64,000 nucleotides of DNA. Origin: Centrapalus pauciflorus (taxonomy: Eukaryota; Streptophyta; Magnoliopsida; Asterales; Asteraceae). Numbering within the stretch: position 1 is the stretch's first letter; every line of letters begins with the position of its first letter. The DNA is taken from positions 1 through 64,000 of the forward strand of contig JAANYP010003256.1 in NCBI GenBank assembly GCA_020465985.1, in the 5' to 3' direction. The position numbers and the translations under genes were made by a program. Under the pieces are notes generated by a model. It made no database searches and was not told the origin of the DNA. It saw nothing but the letters and a program-made list of their open reading frames with translations. Shown one piece after another: positions 10,475-22,058 of the stretch.

Positions 10475-13284
10475 ATGTCAAATCTTCAAAAGTTTCTAGA
10501 AATGGATCATGAGGTCGGGAAGGCTAATACTCCGCCTAAGCTGAGGAAACTTGAAGACTTTTATTGGTGGAAAGATCGGTTTGCCGATTTTGTGGGTTTC
10601 AACGACATGCGAATGTGGATATGTATCGACGAAGGATGCATCCCACCTACAACAGAAGTTAAAGGCCGTCAAAGAGTCTTATCATATCAAATGATGAAAG
10701 AGGATGATAAGAAACTATATGAGGCCGAGAACAGAGCTTTCTCGATTATTCGAATGGCATTACCTCAGGACATACTACACACATTCCGCAATCAAAAGAC
10801 ATCTAAGGAGCTTTGGGAAACAGCAGTTTGCGATTTTCAAGGCTTTGAAGGATGAAAAGCTGGACGGCACCATCACCCGCTTTTATCATCTGCTGACAGA
10901 GCTTGAGAGTCATGGCATTGAGTATAACGATACTGAAAAGAACAATAAGCTTCTTGATGCCTTACCAGCCAAATGGGCGATGTACGTGGCTATGATTAAG
11001 CTTGATGAGGATAAGTATTATACTCAATCGTTGGAGGATGTAGTGGGAACGTTGCGGGCTTATCTTTTTGAGCTACTGAAGGCCGAAACCAATTATGAAC
11101 AAGTCCAAAATCCAGCCATGTATTTTGGAAAATCAAAACCTTCAGCGGCAGCTGATATGAAGACTGCTACATCGTTCTTCACCGGAGAAACGTCGTCACT
11201 AGCAGAGATTGACGACACACTGAATAGAGCGTTCTTAGGGTTGGGTAGATCGGAAGAACAGCAACCTCAGGCAACACAGGCATCAACATCTTAGGGCAAC
11301 TCTAAGTTGCCCATGAGCGCTAAATCGGCCGAAGAACATTTGAATCTATTGGCGTCATTTGTGGCCGCGTATGGGAATTGCGTTCAAGGGAAAATAAACG
11401 ATCCTGCACTCTGGGATGAAGATTACGATCAGGTAGACCCTGACGACCTTGAGGAGATGGATCTCAAATGGCAACTGGCCATGGTAACCCAACGGTTTAA
11501 CCGATTCATCAAACGGACTGGGAGGAATCTGAATATGAATAATAAGGGGATTGGCTTTGATAAGTCCAAGGTCAAATGCTTCAATTGTCAAGGTTTGGGA
11601 CACTTCGCCAGAGAGTGTCAGAGACCGAAGGTAGATACTTATGAAGGGCAGAATCAGTCTCATGGATAATTTCAGAACCAGTCTCAACAGAGATATCTTC
11701 CGAGTTCATCATCCAGTCAAGCCAACATAGCTGGTCTATTATCACACGTCACATCAGACAGACAGCGGGATGGTACCTACAACTGGAGCTCACATCCGGA
11801 ATCTAATGCTAGAGCGTTTATGGCTGAAGTCACTGAGAGTGGATGTGAAGGGGAAGAGCAGAACACAAGGGACATCACTCCGATGTGGGTGGAGAAGTCG
11901 AATGATCAGACGCTTCTGGAGTTTGCCGCTCAAATGGCCAACGTCGAATCAGATCACACAAAGGTTAGTCTGAATTACTCTCTTTTACATGAATTATGTG
12001 TGTTATGTGTTACTTCTAACGACAGGTTGAATCTAGTATTAGAATCACATAAAAACGTATCTGCTCAAAATGAGTCTTTAAAATCTGATAATGCTAGCCT
12101 GAATGACATTAAGCAAGATCCTAGGGATAAACTTAAAGCTGATGCACAAGATGTCGTAGTTCTAAAAGACAAGCTGAGTGAGCAGTGTGTTAGATTAGAA
12201 CAGATGTATGAGCATGTAGAGGCTTTGACCAAAGATCTTAAGACCAAAGAAGTAGAGCTAGCTAAAACTAAGGTGAAGGTAGCTGAGGCTAATTGTAAGC
12301 TAGAAAAGTTTAGGAACTCAAGTATGAACCTAGGGAAAGTTTTAGATGCTCAACGCCAATCTAAAAAGCCTGTAGGTCTAGGATTTCATGAGATTCCTCC
12401 ACCTTTTAATGCCAACTATGTGCCTCAACCTAAGGAGAAAACTGAGAAATCAGAAGACTTAGAGGAATTACCTGCACCAGTATCTGAGCCTGTAAAAGAA
12501 AATGCACCTAAGGTGATTGATACAAACGTCAAGGTTAAGAAAGTCAAGTTTGTGTCTTCCTACAGTGAAACACCTGCAGGAAAACATAAAATTGATTTTA
12601 ATGATCAAGACGATTAACCAGTCACAATAGATGCACAAAAAGACCCTGACACTAGTGAGACACCTAAGACTATGGGCACACACAAGAAGTCCATTGACAA
12701 GATGTCCTGCTTTAGATGTAATGAAAAGGGGCATGTTGCTTCTAACTGTCCACTTAGGAAAATTGACGTTACACCTAAGACAGGGAAGCCAACACAAGTT
12801 AAGCCTTCAATAAGTGTGGCGAGCACTAGTAGTTCTCAGAGTACCGAGAAAACTGTGCAGGCTGCACCAAAACAAGTTGTGAAACAAATACCGGTAAAAG
12901 GTGGAGCAAAAGAAGTGGTTAGGACTAATTCACCGAATCCATTCATTAATCAATCTAGGTCTGGACAAACAACAATATAGGAGCACAACACCTAGCAAAG
13001 CATACACTCCGGTTAGGTCACACACTCCTGTTAGACATCACACACCGGTTAGAGCTCAGGGATCTCAATCTGAAATGCAATATAATCGTAATTATTCAAG
13101 AGCTCCACAACAAATGCCTACTCAAAGGCAAAGAGTGAATTTACATCACTCGGCACCACAACAAACTCCTGTTCGACGATCCAAGTCACCTAAAAGGCGA
13201 GATTGGTATTTGAAAGAGTTTAAGTATGTGGACGAGAATGGTATAACCAAGTCAGTTATGGCTTGGGTTCCCCGTGATAACTAA
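10475..13284 (+). pseudogene. gag: A2 gag (capsid/nucleocapsid) with lesions
   Basis: Starts ATG 10475 (MSNLQKFLEMDHEVGK) and ends AWVPRDN-TAA at 13282-13284, about 930 codons before lesions. Order: copia-type capsid region (to about 11290), zinc knuckle CFNCQGLGHFAREC (11577-11618), a long probable coiled coil (about 12050-12330), second knuckle CFRCNEKGHVASNC (12708-12749), and a basic proline-rich tail with repeats of the YTPVRSHTPVR type. Two knuckles around a coiled coil is a Sirevirus-like gag layout. Lesions: an internal deletion near 10817-10825 that shifts frame, TAG at 11292, TAA at 11667, TAA at 12615 and a frameshift near 12960. Assembly of virus-like particles is the family role; this copy cannot make the whole protein. 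Confidence 0.88.
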
Positions 13285-13305
13285 CCTATTTTCTTTCATG
13301 TGCAG
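13282..13305 (+). promoter_or_regulatory. Gag-pol junction: conserved stop plus acceptor-like tract
   Basis: TAA at 13282-13284 ends gag. It is followed by TTTTCTTTCATGTGCAG and then GAA, where pol homology begins in the same frame as gag. The same stop and tract occur in A0, A1, A3 and A4, so it is a family trait and not a local mutation. It may be a 3' splice site or a recoding site; the sequence alone does not decide. Confidence 0.6.
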
Positions 13306-14794
13306 GAAATAACCACAGGTCTAAACAACAAATGGTTCGTCGACAGTGGATGCTCCAGGCACATGACAGGGGAAAGAAGTCTCCTTACAGACTTGAAGGG
13401 TGGGAATCGGGGATTTGTATCATTCGCGGGAAACAAGGGAGGAAACATCACGGGTACTGGAGTGGTCACTAATGGGACGATCAAGTTGGATCAAGTTTAT
13501 CACGTTGATAAACTGGTTCACAATCTCATTAGTGTATCTCAAATCTGTGACAAGAAGAATTCAGTGTTTTTCACCGACACTGAAGCGTTAGTGCTAAAAC
13601 CGGGGTTTAAAATTCCTGAAGAGTGGATATTGATGCGGGCACCAAGGAAGAATGACTTGTACATGCTCGATATGAACAAGCCGGAAAATTCGATGGGGCC
13701 AATCTGTCTGTTATCCAAAGCTTCGGAGACTGAATCAGTTTTATGGCACAGGCGCATGGCACACTTGCACCTAAGAAAAATGAACTATATAACGAAAAAT
13801 GGGTTGGTGCAAGGTGTGCCTATTAAGAGTTTTCAGTTCGACGACAAGTGTCTACCATGCAAGAAGGGAAAACAACATAAGAAGGCACACAAGTCCAAGA
13901 CTCAGAACTCCATCACTACAACATTCGATTTGCTGCATATGGACCTCTACGGACCAATCAACAAAAGGAGTATACGTGGTAGTTGGTATTGTTTAGTTAT
14001 CACTGACGATTACTCACGATTTTCTTGGGTTTTCTTTTTAGGTACAAAGGACGAGACGGCTTCCAAGCTCATCGGGTTCTTAGACCAAGTGGAGAATTCC
14101 TATGGAACACGGGTTAAAAGGCTACGTAGTGATAATGAAACAGAATTTAAAAACACTGTAATTGGTGTATATTGCCTATCAAAGGGCATAGTGCATCAAT
14201 TTAGTGCACCGTATGAGCCTCAACAAAATGGGGTGGCCGAACGTAAGAACAGGACATTGATTGAGGCAGCTAGGACTATGCTTTCGGATTCAAAGCTTCC
14301 TACCATGTTTTGGGGGGAGGCAGTGAATACTGCATGTCATATTTTAAACCGGGTCTTAACTGTCAAATCTTTGAACAAAACCTGTTATGAAATTTTGAAT
14401 AAACGGCCACCTAATTTAACTGGCTTCGAACCGTTTTGGGTACCATGTACTTTATTGCGAACAAAACATCAACCCAAGTTTGGTGAAAAGGCTGACGAAG
14501 GATACTTCCTAGGTTATATGCCGAACTCACCAAAGAAACGGGTCTTTTAACAAAACGAACGGTACAGTAGAGATTTTGTGTAACATTGAAGTCACAAGTT
14601 ATACACATGAACCGCAAACAGGTCCGGAATGGATATTTGACTATGATAAATTCTTTGATTCATTTAACATTCCTTTGGATGAAAATGCAGGTACAATCGA
14701 AAAGGACATGGCAACGTTGAATCTGAATGACGAAGGTCATACCTTTCCGAGGACTACATTTCAATCCACATCCGAGCCTACTTCGACTGAAGAT
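13300..14794 (+). pseudogene. pol: A2 pol: protease and integrase, RT lost
   Basis: Protease active site Asp-Ser-Gly at 13342-13350 in WFVDSGCSRHMTG. The integrase zinc-binding region follows (HRRMAHLHLRKMN ... CLPCKKGKQHKKAHKS). Integrase catalytic residues: Asp at 13942 (HMDLYGP), Asp at 14131 (RSDNETEF, usually DNGTEF) and Glu at 14239 (NGVAERKNRTL); the last two are 35 residues apart, as expected for DD35E. The frame is open from 13300 to 14550, then one extra T near 14545 shifts it. Coding continues as CNIEVTSYTHEPQT to SEPTSTED at about 14793, where it joins the third ORF. RT and RNase H are absent. Confidence 0.9.
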
Positions 14795-15349
14795 GGTCAG
14801 TATCTCAGAAAAACTCTAAAAGTGTTCAACTCCTTGCCAAAGATTGAAATAAAGGCATAAGCATGGAAGGAGCTAATCAACATCGGCAACGACCCTTACG
14901 CTGAAATAATTGCAAAAATCATAAGAAAAGAAGGGAGGTCTAGGAAGTTCGAACGGCTCAATCCAAGGGTAGGTAAACGAGTAATGGATCATACTCGAAT
15001 TGACCCTCTAACTGGTCGTCCGTTGATGAACATACAATACAAACCAGTTAGATGTTTGAGAAAGGTTCCTCTCAAGCAAATGCCACAGGACGTCATGAAA
15101 AATCTAAATTGGTGGTATGTGGAAAGTGAGACAGGAGAAGCTATGATGGAGGACTTCGAAGAAAAAGTGATTCTTAGAGTCTACCATCCCCCTCACCTGG
15201 TAAACCTTTCTAAAGATGACCTTCAAGTGCTACATGCTCATAGAATCTCAAGCGACGCTCATATGGATAGTGAGGCTAGGAAATATGAAAATGTAGTTAA
15301 AGTGTGTATCGAGAAAGGTTTGTATGCTGGCAGCAGTTTAAATAAATAA
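14795..15349 (+). pseudogene. A2 third ORF, C-terminal end only
   Basis: QYLRKTLKVFNSLPKIEIKA, a TAA at 14858, then AWKELINIGNDPYAEIIAKIIRKEG through SSLNK-TAA at 15347-15349. This equals the last 185 or so residues of the A1/A4 third ORF. It is fused to pol by a large deletion. Confidence 0.85.
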
Positions 15350-15390
15350 ACAAAGTACTTAATCAAGTGTGTGAATTGTTAGAAGCTATC

Positions 15391-15404
15391 GTCAAGGGGG
15401 AGTC
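15391..15404 (+). other. A2 polypurine tract
   Basis: GTCAAGGGGGAGTC directly before the 3' LTR. Confidence 0.9.
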
Positions 15405-16082
15405 TGTTAGTACACCCTGTGTGAAGATAGCAGTCTAAGTGATCTAGCATTTTGGTTTAAGTAATATTCAAAGTATTGGGAATTAACGAGTATTTGATAT
15501 ATATGTTTATATATGTTTGATAGTTATTGATTGTATGTTTGGACATGATGTAACGTATTACAAGAAGTTCAAACATAAAGTTCAAAGATAAATTCAAGCA
15601 TAAGTTGAAAATATAAGTTTCAATACTAAGTTAAATGTGTGAAAGAGTAAATTCGAATTCACTAAGGACTGGGATTCGAATCTATGACAGATTCGAATGT
15701 GTTCCTTAGGCAGATTCGAATGTACATCATAAGGTAGTTTCGAGAGTGTCAAGGGGACAAACTCGAATGAGCCTTGGGCCTGATTCGAGTTTGGCCCATG
15801 ACAAACTCGAATGAGCCTCTATAATTAGGGATTAACTAGAATCATTAGGGGACTTTTGCAGAATTCGTTAGGGATTAAGCAAATAGGCGATCTCGAGTTT
15901 ATCAACTAATTGAGTGTTGTTTCGGAGAGAATCTTCTAGTAGGTGCGTTCTTGTTAGTTCGTACAGCTCGTTGATAGTCTCCGTGTTCCGTGTGAGATTT
16001 GTTTCCGTCAACCCGTTAACGAGGATTCCGCACTCGTTGACGGTCTCGCGTCTAGATAGATCCGTAGTGTGCAGACCTTACA
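15405..16082 (+). mobile_element. A2 3' LTR
   Basis: It starts TGTTAGTACACCC and ends GACCTTACA, 678 bp. It aligns with 9182-9858 over its whole length with about twenty differences by eye. Confidence 0.95.
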
Positions 16083-16087
16083 CAAAA
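16083..16087. repeat. Target-site duplication (right) of A2
   Basis: CAAAA, identical to 9177-9181. Confidence 0.95.
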
Positions 16088-18547
16088 TCCTTGCACATTT
16101 GCTCGTCTGATGATTCAAAGATGATATCATCGACGTACACTTGTACCAAGATGAAGTGTTCTCCTTTTCGCTTCATGAACAGCGTACTGTCTATCCTTCC
16201 TCTTTCAAACCAACTTTCTAATAGATGGTTGGACAGAGTCTCGTACCACGCCCTTGGTGCTTGATGTAATCCATACAGAGCCTTATCTAATCGATATGCT
16301 CTGTCAGGATATTTTGGATGTGTAAACCTAGGCGGCTGTTGCACATACACCAGTTCCTTCACTTTCCCATAAAGGAAAGCACTCTTAACGTCTAGCTGAT
16401 AAACCTTAAAGCCCTTGAAGGAAGCAAAAGCCAGAAACAAACGAATTGCTTCCAACCTTGCTACTTGCGCGAACACCTCATTGTAATCGATTCCTTCCTC
16501 TTGGTTGAAACCCTTTACAACTAATCTTGCTTTGTTGCGAGTGACTATACCCCGATCGTCTCTTTTGCACTTAAAAACCCATTTGGTTCCTATTGCTATT
16601 TTCCCTCGAGGTAATGGAACTAACTCCCACACTTCTAGTTTCCTAAATTGTTACAGTTCTTCCTGCATCGCTTCAACCCAAGAATTATCTTTTAGTGCCA
16701 TTTGCACGTTTTTCGGCTCTACTTGCGAGATGAAACAAGAATAGAGGCAGGTATGAAAGGCCTCGGAGTCATTTATCATCGACAACAACACAGTGTTGTT
16801 ATTTAAACTACTCCTAGTCCTTACACCCGCATTACGATTTCCTATGATGTTTTCTATAGGATGGTTCTTGTTGATCCTAGATGTCTCTATCTCGTCAACT
16901 CTTAGATTATCTCCTAAATTTGATCCTATTTCATCTAACGGTGGAACGACCTCAGACTCCACATTCTCTTCCTCGTGGACATTTTCCTCAAAGTTAGAAG
17001 TTGTTGTTTGAGTCTGATCCTCGTTTATAGGTGCTTCAGAATCAGTGACTTCTAGAGATCGATCTTAAGTTGAAGTAGGCTCAGAATTTGGTTGAAAAGT
17101 GGTCCTCGGAAAGCTATGACCCTCGTTATTCAGATTCAACGACGCAATGTCGTTTCGATAGTACCTGCATTTTCATCCAAATTAAATGACTCAAAGAGTT
17201 TGTCATAGTCAAATATCCATTCCGGACATGTTTGGGGTTCATGTGTATAACTTGTGACTTCAATGTTATACACAATCTCTACTGTACCATTAGTTTTGTT
17301 AAAAACCCGTTTGTTTGGTGAGTTCGGCACATAACCTAGGAAGTATCTTTGTCAACCTTTTCACCAAACTTAGGTTGATGTTTTGTTCTCAATAAAGTAC
17401 ATGGTACCCCAAAAGGTTCGAAGCTAGTTAAATTAGGTGGCCTTTTATTCAAAACTTCATAACAGGTTGTGTTCAAAGATTTGACAGCAAGGACCTGGTT
17501 TAAAATATGGCATGCGGTATTCACTCCCTCCCCCCAAAACATGGTAGGAATCTTTGAATCCGATAACATGGTCCTTGCTGTCTCGATCAATGTCCTGTTT
17601 TTCCGTTCGGCCACCCCATTTTGTTGTGGCTCATAAGGTGCACTAATTTGACGCACTATGCCCTTTGATAGGCAATATACACCAATTACAGTGTTTATAA
17701 AATGTGTTCCGTTATCACTACGAAGTCGTTTAACCCTTGTTCCATATGAATTCTCCACTTGGTCTAAGAACCCGAGGAGCTTAGAAGCCGTCTCGTCCTT
17801 TGTACCTAGAAAGAAAACCCAAGAAAAACGTGAGTAATCGTCAGTAAGAACTAAACAGTATCAACTATCACCTATACTCCTTTTGTTGATTGGTCCGAAG
17901 AGGTCCATATGCAACAAATTGAATGTGGCAGTGACAGAGATCTGAGTCTTGGACTTATGTGCCTTCTTGTGTTGTTTGCCCTTCTTGCATGGTAGACACT
18001 TATCCTCGAACTGAAAACTCTTCATAGGAACACCTTGCACCAATCCATTTTTCGTTATATAGTTCATTTTCCTTAGGTGCAAGTGTGCCATGCGTCTGTG
18101 CCATAAAACCGACTTTGTTTCTGAAGCATTAGATAGCAAACAAATTGGTCCCATCGAAGATTCAAGCTTGTTCATGTCGACCATGTACAAGTCATTCTTC
18201 CTTGGAGCCCTCATCAGAATCCACTCTTCAGGTATCTTGAAACCCGGTTTTAGCACTAACGCCTCAGTATCAGTGAACATCACTTAATTCTTTTTATCAC
18301 AGATTTGAGATACACTAATGAGATTATGAACCAGTTTATCAACGTGATAAACTTGATGCAATTTGATCGTCCCATTAGTGACCACTCCAGTACTGGTGAT
18401 ATTTCCTCCTTTATTGCCCGCAAATGATACAAAGCTCCGATTCCCTCCCTTGAAGTCTGTAAGTAGACTTCTTTCCCCTGTCATGCGCCTGGAGCACCCA
18501 CTGTCGACGAACCATTTGTTGTTTAGACTTGTGGTTATCTCCTGCAC
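16083..18547 (-). pseudogene. pol: A1 pol: protease, integrase, N-terminal RT
   Basis: Minus strand from 18547: protease WFVDSGCSRRMTG, integrase zinc region (HRRMAHLHLRKMN, CLPCKKGKQHKKAHKS), catalytic Asp in HMDLFGP, second in RSDNGTHF and Glu in NGVAERKNRTL. A linker rich in acidic residues follows, then RT (WVFKCKRDDRGIVTRNKARL, YQLDVKSAFLYGK, ALYGLHQAPRAWYE). The RT catalytic motif YVDD is at 16137-16126. The reading is cut at 16083 by A2 and resumes at 9181. Lesions include stops near 18283 and 17862, a frameshift near 17330-17340 and a stop near 17066. Confidence 0.9.
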
Positions 18548-18562
18548 ATGAAAGAAAATAGG

Positions 18563-21320
18563 TTAGTTATCACGGGGAACCCAAGCCATAACTGACTTGG
18601 TAATACCATTCTCGTCCACATACTTAAACTCTTTCAAATACCCATCTCTCAATTCAGGTGACTTGGGTCTTTGAACAGGAGTTTGTTGTGGTGCCGAGTG
18701 ATTTAAGTTCACTCTTTGCCTTTATGTAGGCATTTGCTTTGGAGCTCTTGAATAATTACGATTATAATTCATTTCAGACTGATATCCCTGAGCTCTACCC
18801 GGTGTTTGATGTCTAACAGGAGTGTGTGACCAAACCGGAGTGTAAGCTCTGCTAGGTGTTGTACTCCTATATTGTTGTGGCGGTCCAGACCTAGATTGAT
18901 TAACGACTCGATTTGGTAAATTAGTCCTAATCACTTCTTTTGGTCCACCCTTCACCGGCGTTTGTTTCACAGCCGTTTTTAGTGTAGCTGGCACAGTTTT
19001 CTCGGTACTCTGAGAACTACTAGTGCTTGCAACACTTGTAGAAGGCTTAACTTGTTCTGGCTTCCCTGTCTTAGGTGTATTGTCAACTTTCCTCTGCAGA
19101 CAGTTAGAAGCAACGTGCCCCCTTTCGTGACGTCTAAAGCAAGACATTTTATCAATTAACTTTTTGTGTGTGCCCTTTGATTTAGTTGTCTCACTAGTGT
19201 CTGGCTCTTTTGGTTCAAATATAGCGACCGTTTCATCATCGTGATCATTAAAGTCAATTTTGTGTTTTCCTACAGGTTTATCACTAGAGGATGGCACAAA
19301 TTTAACTTTCTTAATCTTGACAATATTATCAGTCACATTAGTTGCATTTTCCTTTACAGTTTCAGACACTGGTTCCGGTATTTCCTCTAAGTCTACTGAT
19401 TTCTCAGTTTTCTCCTGAGGTTGAGGTACATAGTTGTCATTGAAAGGTGGAGGACTCTCATGATATCCTAGACCTACATGCTTTTTAGATTGACGTTGTG
19501 CATCTAAAATTTTCCCTAGGTTAAGAGATGAGTTCCTAAACTTTTCAAGTTTACTATCTGCCTCAGCTACCTTTACCTTAGACTCAGCTAGCTCTATGTC
19601 TTTGGTTTTCAGCTCATTGGTTAATGCCTCAACATGTTCATACATGAGTTATAACCTAACACACTGTTCGCTCAGTTTGTGCTTTAGAACTATAACATCT
19701 TGCGCATCAGCCTTAAGCTTATCCCTAAGATCTTGCTTTATATTTATGAGGCTAGCATTATCTGATTTTAACTTTTCATTTTGAGCAAATATGTTTTGAT
19801 GTGATTCTAGTACTAAATTTAACCTACCGTTAGATGTAGCACATAAAACACACTACTCACGGAAAAGAGAAAAGTTCAGACTTGCCTTGGTATGATCTAA
19901 TTCCACGTTGGCCATCTGAGCGGCAAACTCCAGGATTGTTTGATCATCTGACTTCTCTACCCACATCGGACTGCTTTCATTCAGACTGCTGTCCCCTATG
20001 ACTTCCTCTGCCCCTTCACCTCCAGTCTCAGTCACTTCAGCCATAAAGGCTCTAGCGTTCTCTTCTGGATGTGTACTCCAGTCATAAGTGCCGTCTAGCT
20101 ATCTGTCTGATGTGACATTAGATAACAGACCAGCTATATTTGCTTGACTGGTTGAAGTACTCGAAAGATATCGCCCTTGTGATTGCTTCTGATACTGTCC
20201 CTGATTCTGATACTGTCCCTGGTGATTTTCTACCTTCGGTCTCTGACACTCTCTAGAGAAGTGTCCTAAACCTTGACAGTTGTAGCATTTAACCTTTGAC
20301 TTATCGAATACAATCCTATTGTTACTCATATTTAGATTTCTTCCTGTCCTGTTGATGAACCTCTTAACTCTCTGAGTTACCATGGCCAGTTACCATTTTA
20401 GATCCATCTCTTCAAGATCATCAGGGTCTACCTGATCGTAATCCTCATCCCAAAGTGTCGGATCGTTGATTTTGCCCTGAACGCAATTGCCGTAAGCAGC
20501 CACGAATGAAGCCAACAGATTCAGATGGTCTTCAGCCGATTTTGCGCTCATAGGCATCTTAGAATATCCCTGAGATGTAGATGCCAGAGTAGCCTGATAT
20601 TGTTGTTCTTCTGGTCTAGTAGACCCTAAGAAAGCCCAACTCTGTGAGTCTTCAGGCTCAGCCGGTGACGATGTCTCTCCCGAGAAGAAGGCTGTAGCGG
20701 TCTTCATTTCAGCTGCCACTGAAGATTTTGATTTTCCGAAATACATAGCTGGATCTTGAACTTGATCATAATCCGTTTCTGTCTTCAGTAACTCACAATG
20801 ATACGCCCTCAACATTCCCACAACATTCTCTAGAGTCAGAGTATAGTATTTATCTTCATCATGCTTTATTAAGGCCACATACATCGCCCATTTGGCCGGT
20901 AAAGCATCCAGAAGCTTATAATTCTTCTCAGTGTCACTATACTCAATGTCATGACTGTCTAAGTCAGTCAGCAGATGATAGAAACGTGTGATAGTGTCCA
21001 CCAGCTTTTCATCCTTCAGTGCTTTAAAGATAGCAAACTGCTGCTTAAGCATCTCCATACGTTTCCTTCTAACCCTCGGGTTGCCCTCACACCGATTTTT
21101 CCAATGCCTCCTACAGCCCTTTTGCTGTCTTCTGATTACGGAAAGTGTGTAGTATGACCTGAGGTAACGCCATTCTAATGATAGTGTATGCACGATTCTC
21201 TGCTTCAAACAGCTTTTTATCGTCATCCTTCATTTTAGAATAAGGAACAACCTTTTGTCGTCCTTCGACCTCAGCTGTCGGTGGAATGTATCCCTCGTCG
21301 ATGCAAATCCACATGCGCAT
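18563..21320 (-). pseudogene. gag: A1 gag, N-terminally truncated
   Basis: Begins at 21320 with MRMWICIDEGYIPPT, about 44 residues into the family gag, and ends AWVPRDN-TAA (18565-18563). It keeps the deleted A2 segment (LEKRCEGNPRVR). Order: capsid region, zinc knuckle CYNCQGLGHFSREC, coiled coil, second knuckle CFRRHERGHVASNC in which the second Cys is Arg, then the TPVR-type basic tail. Stops include TAA at 20392-20390 and others near 20100, 19855, 19648 and 18724. The upstream end is fused head-to-head to a truncated + strand LTR. Confidence 0.88.
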
Positions 21321-21849
21321 ATTGCATGTTTGAACTTGATGTAATGTATTACAAGAAGTTCAAACATAAAGTCCAAAGATTAATTCAAACATAAGTTAAA
21401 CATATGTTCAAATAGAAGTTTGACTTATGAAATTCGAATTTAGAGCATATTCGAATTTACACAAAAGGCAGATTCGAATTTGGTATAAATTCAAATAAGG
21501 CAGATTCGAATTTGTCAAGGGGACAAATTCGAATGGGCCTTGGGCCTGTTTCGAGTTTAGCCCATGACAAACTCGAATGGGTCTCTATAATTAGGGATTA
21601 ACTCGAATGATTTGAGGACTTTTGCAGAATTCGTGTGAGCAATTAGCAAAAGGCGATCTCGAGTTTATCAGCCGATATTGTGTTTGTTCGGAGAGAATCA
21701 TCGCGTAGGTTCGTTCGTACTCGTTCGTACAACGCTGTGGTAGTCTCCGTGTTTCGTGTGAGTGTTATATCCGTCAAGCCGCTAACGAGGATTCCGCACT
21801 CGTTGGTGTGTGTCGCATCTAGATAGATATGTTAGTTCAAGACCTTATA
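21321..21849 (+). mobile_element. A3 truncated 5' LTR
   Basis: It matches 37498-38025 of the intact LTR, starting within TTGTATGTTTGAAC, and ends GACCTTATA in place of TTACA. It is 529 bp, exactly the length of the truncated LTR at 30327-30855. U3 upstream sequence is lost; the TATA-like region is retained. Confidence 0.9.
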
Positions 21850-21851
21850 AG

Positions 21852-21864
21852 TGGTATCAGAGCC
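21852..21864 (+). other. A3 primer binding site
   Basis: TGGTATCAGAGCC two bases after the LTR end. Confidence 0.9.
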
Positions 21865-21991
21865 TACGGGGTGTTCTTCGTGTTCATAAAGATACATCCT
21901 ACGTTTCTTGACGCTTTTGGACGGTTAATCTCACGTGTTGTTGAGTTTTTCGAGCTTATCAAATTTGATTCCGGGAAATACTTTGTTGTAG

Positions 21992-22058
21992 TTCACGTTT
22001 TTGATCAAAATCAATATTTTTAGTTGTAAAAATATTGATTTAATCTGAAAAACGTGAA
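21992..22058 (+). other. A3 leader hairpin
   Basis: TTCACGTTTTT pairs with AAAAACGTGAA, and AAATCAATATTTTT with AAAAATATTGATTT; the inner stem is uninterrupted for 14 bp. It lies about 130 nt after the primer site. The bases CGAG|GTATTAG just after it could serve as a weak 5' splice site (inference). Confidence 0.75.

Larger units (their letters stand above)
9182..16082 (+). mobile_element. Family A element A2, complete ends, large internal deletion
   Basis: A 6.9-kb element with 5' LTR 9182-9858 and 3' LTR 15405-16082, primer site, leader, gag, PR-INT part of pol, the end of the third ORF, and a polypurine tract. RT, RNase H, the spacer and most of the third ORF are missing. The join is at about 14792-14794, where GAT occurs at both breakpoints in sister copies. 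Flanking CAAAA duplications show it arrived by integration into A1. Its LTRs differ from each other at about twenty positions by eye and belong to a subtype slightly different from the A1/A4 LTR. Confidence 0.93.
3087..21320 (-). mobile_element. Family A element A1 (Sirevirus-like copia), interrupted by A2
   Basis: Minus-strand order: gag (from 21320, N-terminus missing), pol (18547 to 16083), interruption by A2, rest of pol (9181 to 8279), noncoding spacer, third ORF (6126 to 3128) and polypurine tract. Its 3' LTR is 2432-3086. Without A2 the retained sequence, LTR included, is about 12 kb, long for a copia element because of the spacer and third ORF. The 5' LTR, leader and first 40-odd gag codons are lost at a head-to-head junction with a truncated LTR at 21321. 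Every ORF carries stops or frameshifts. Confidence 0.9.

Noticed and set aside
21420..21560. Regularly spaced TTCGAA words resembling a CRISPR-like array
   Set aside because: Words are short, imperfect and unevenly spaced inside a plant LTR; no spacer-repeat structure.
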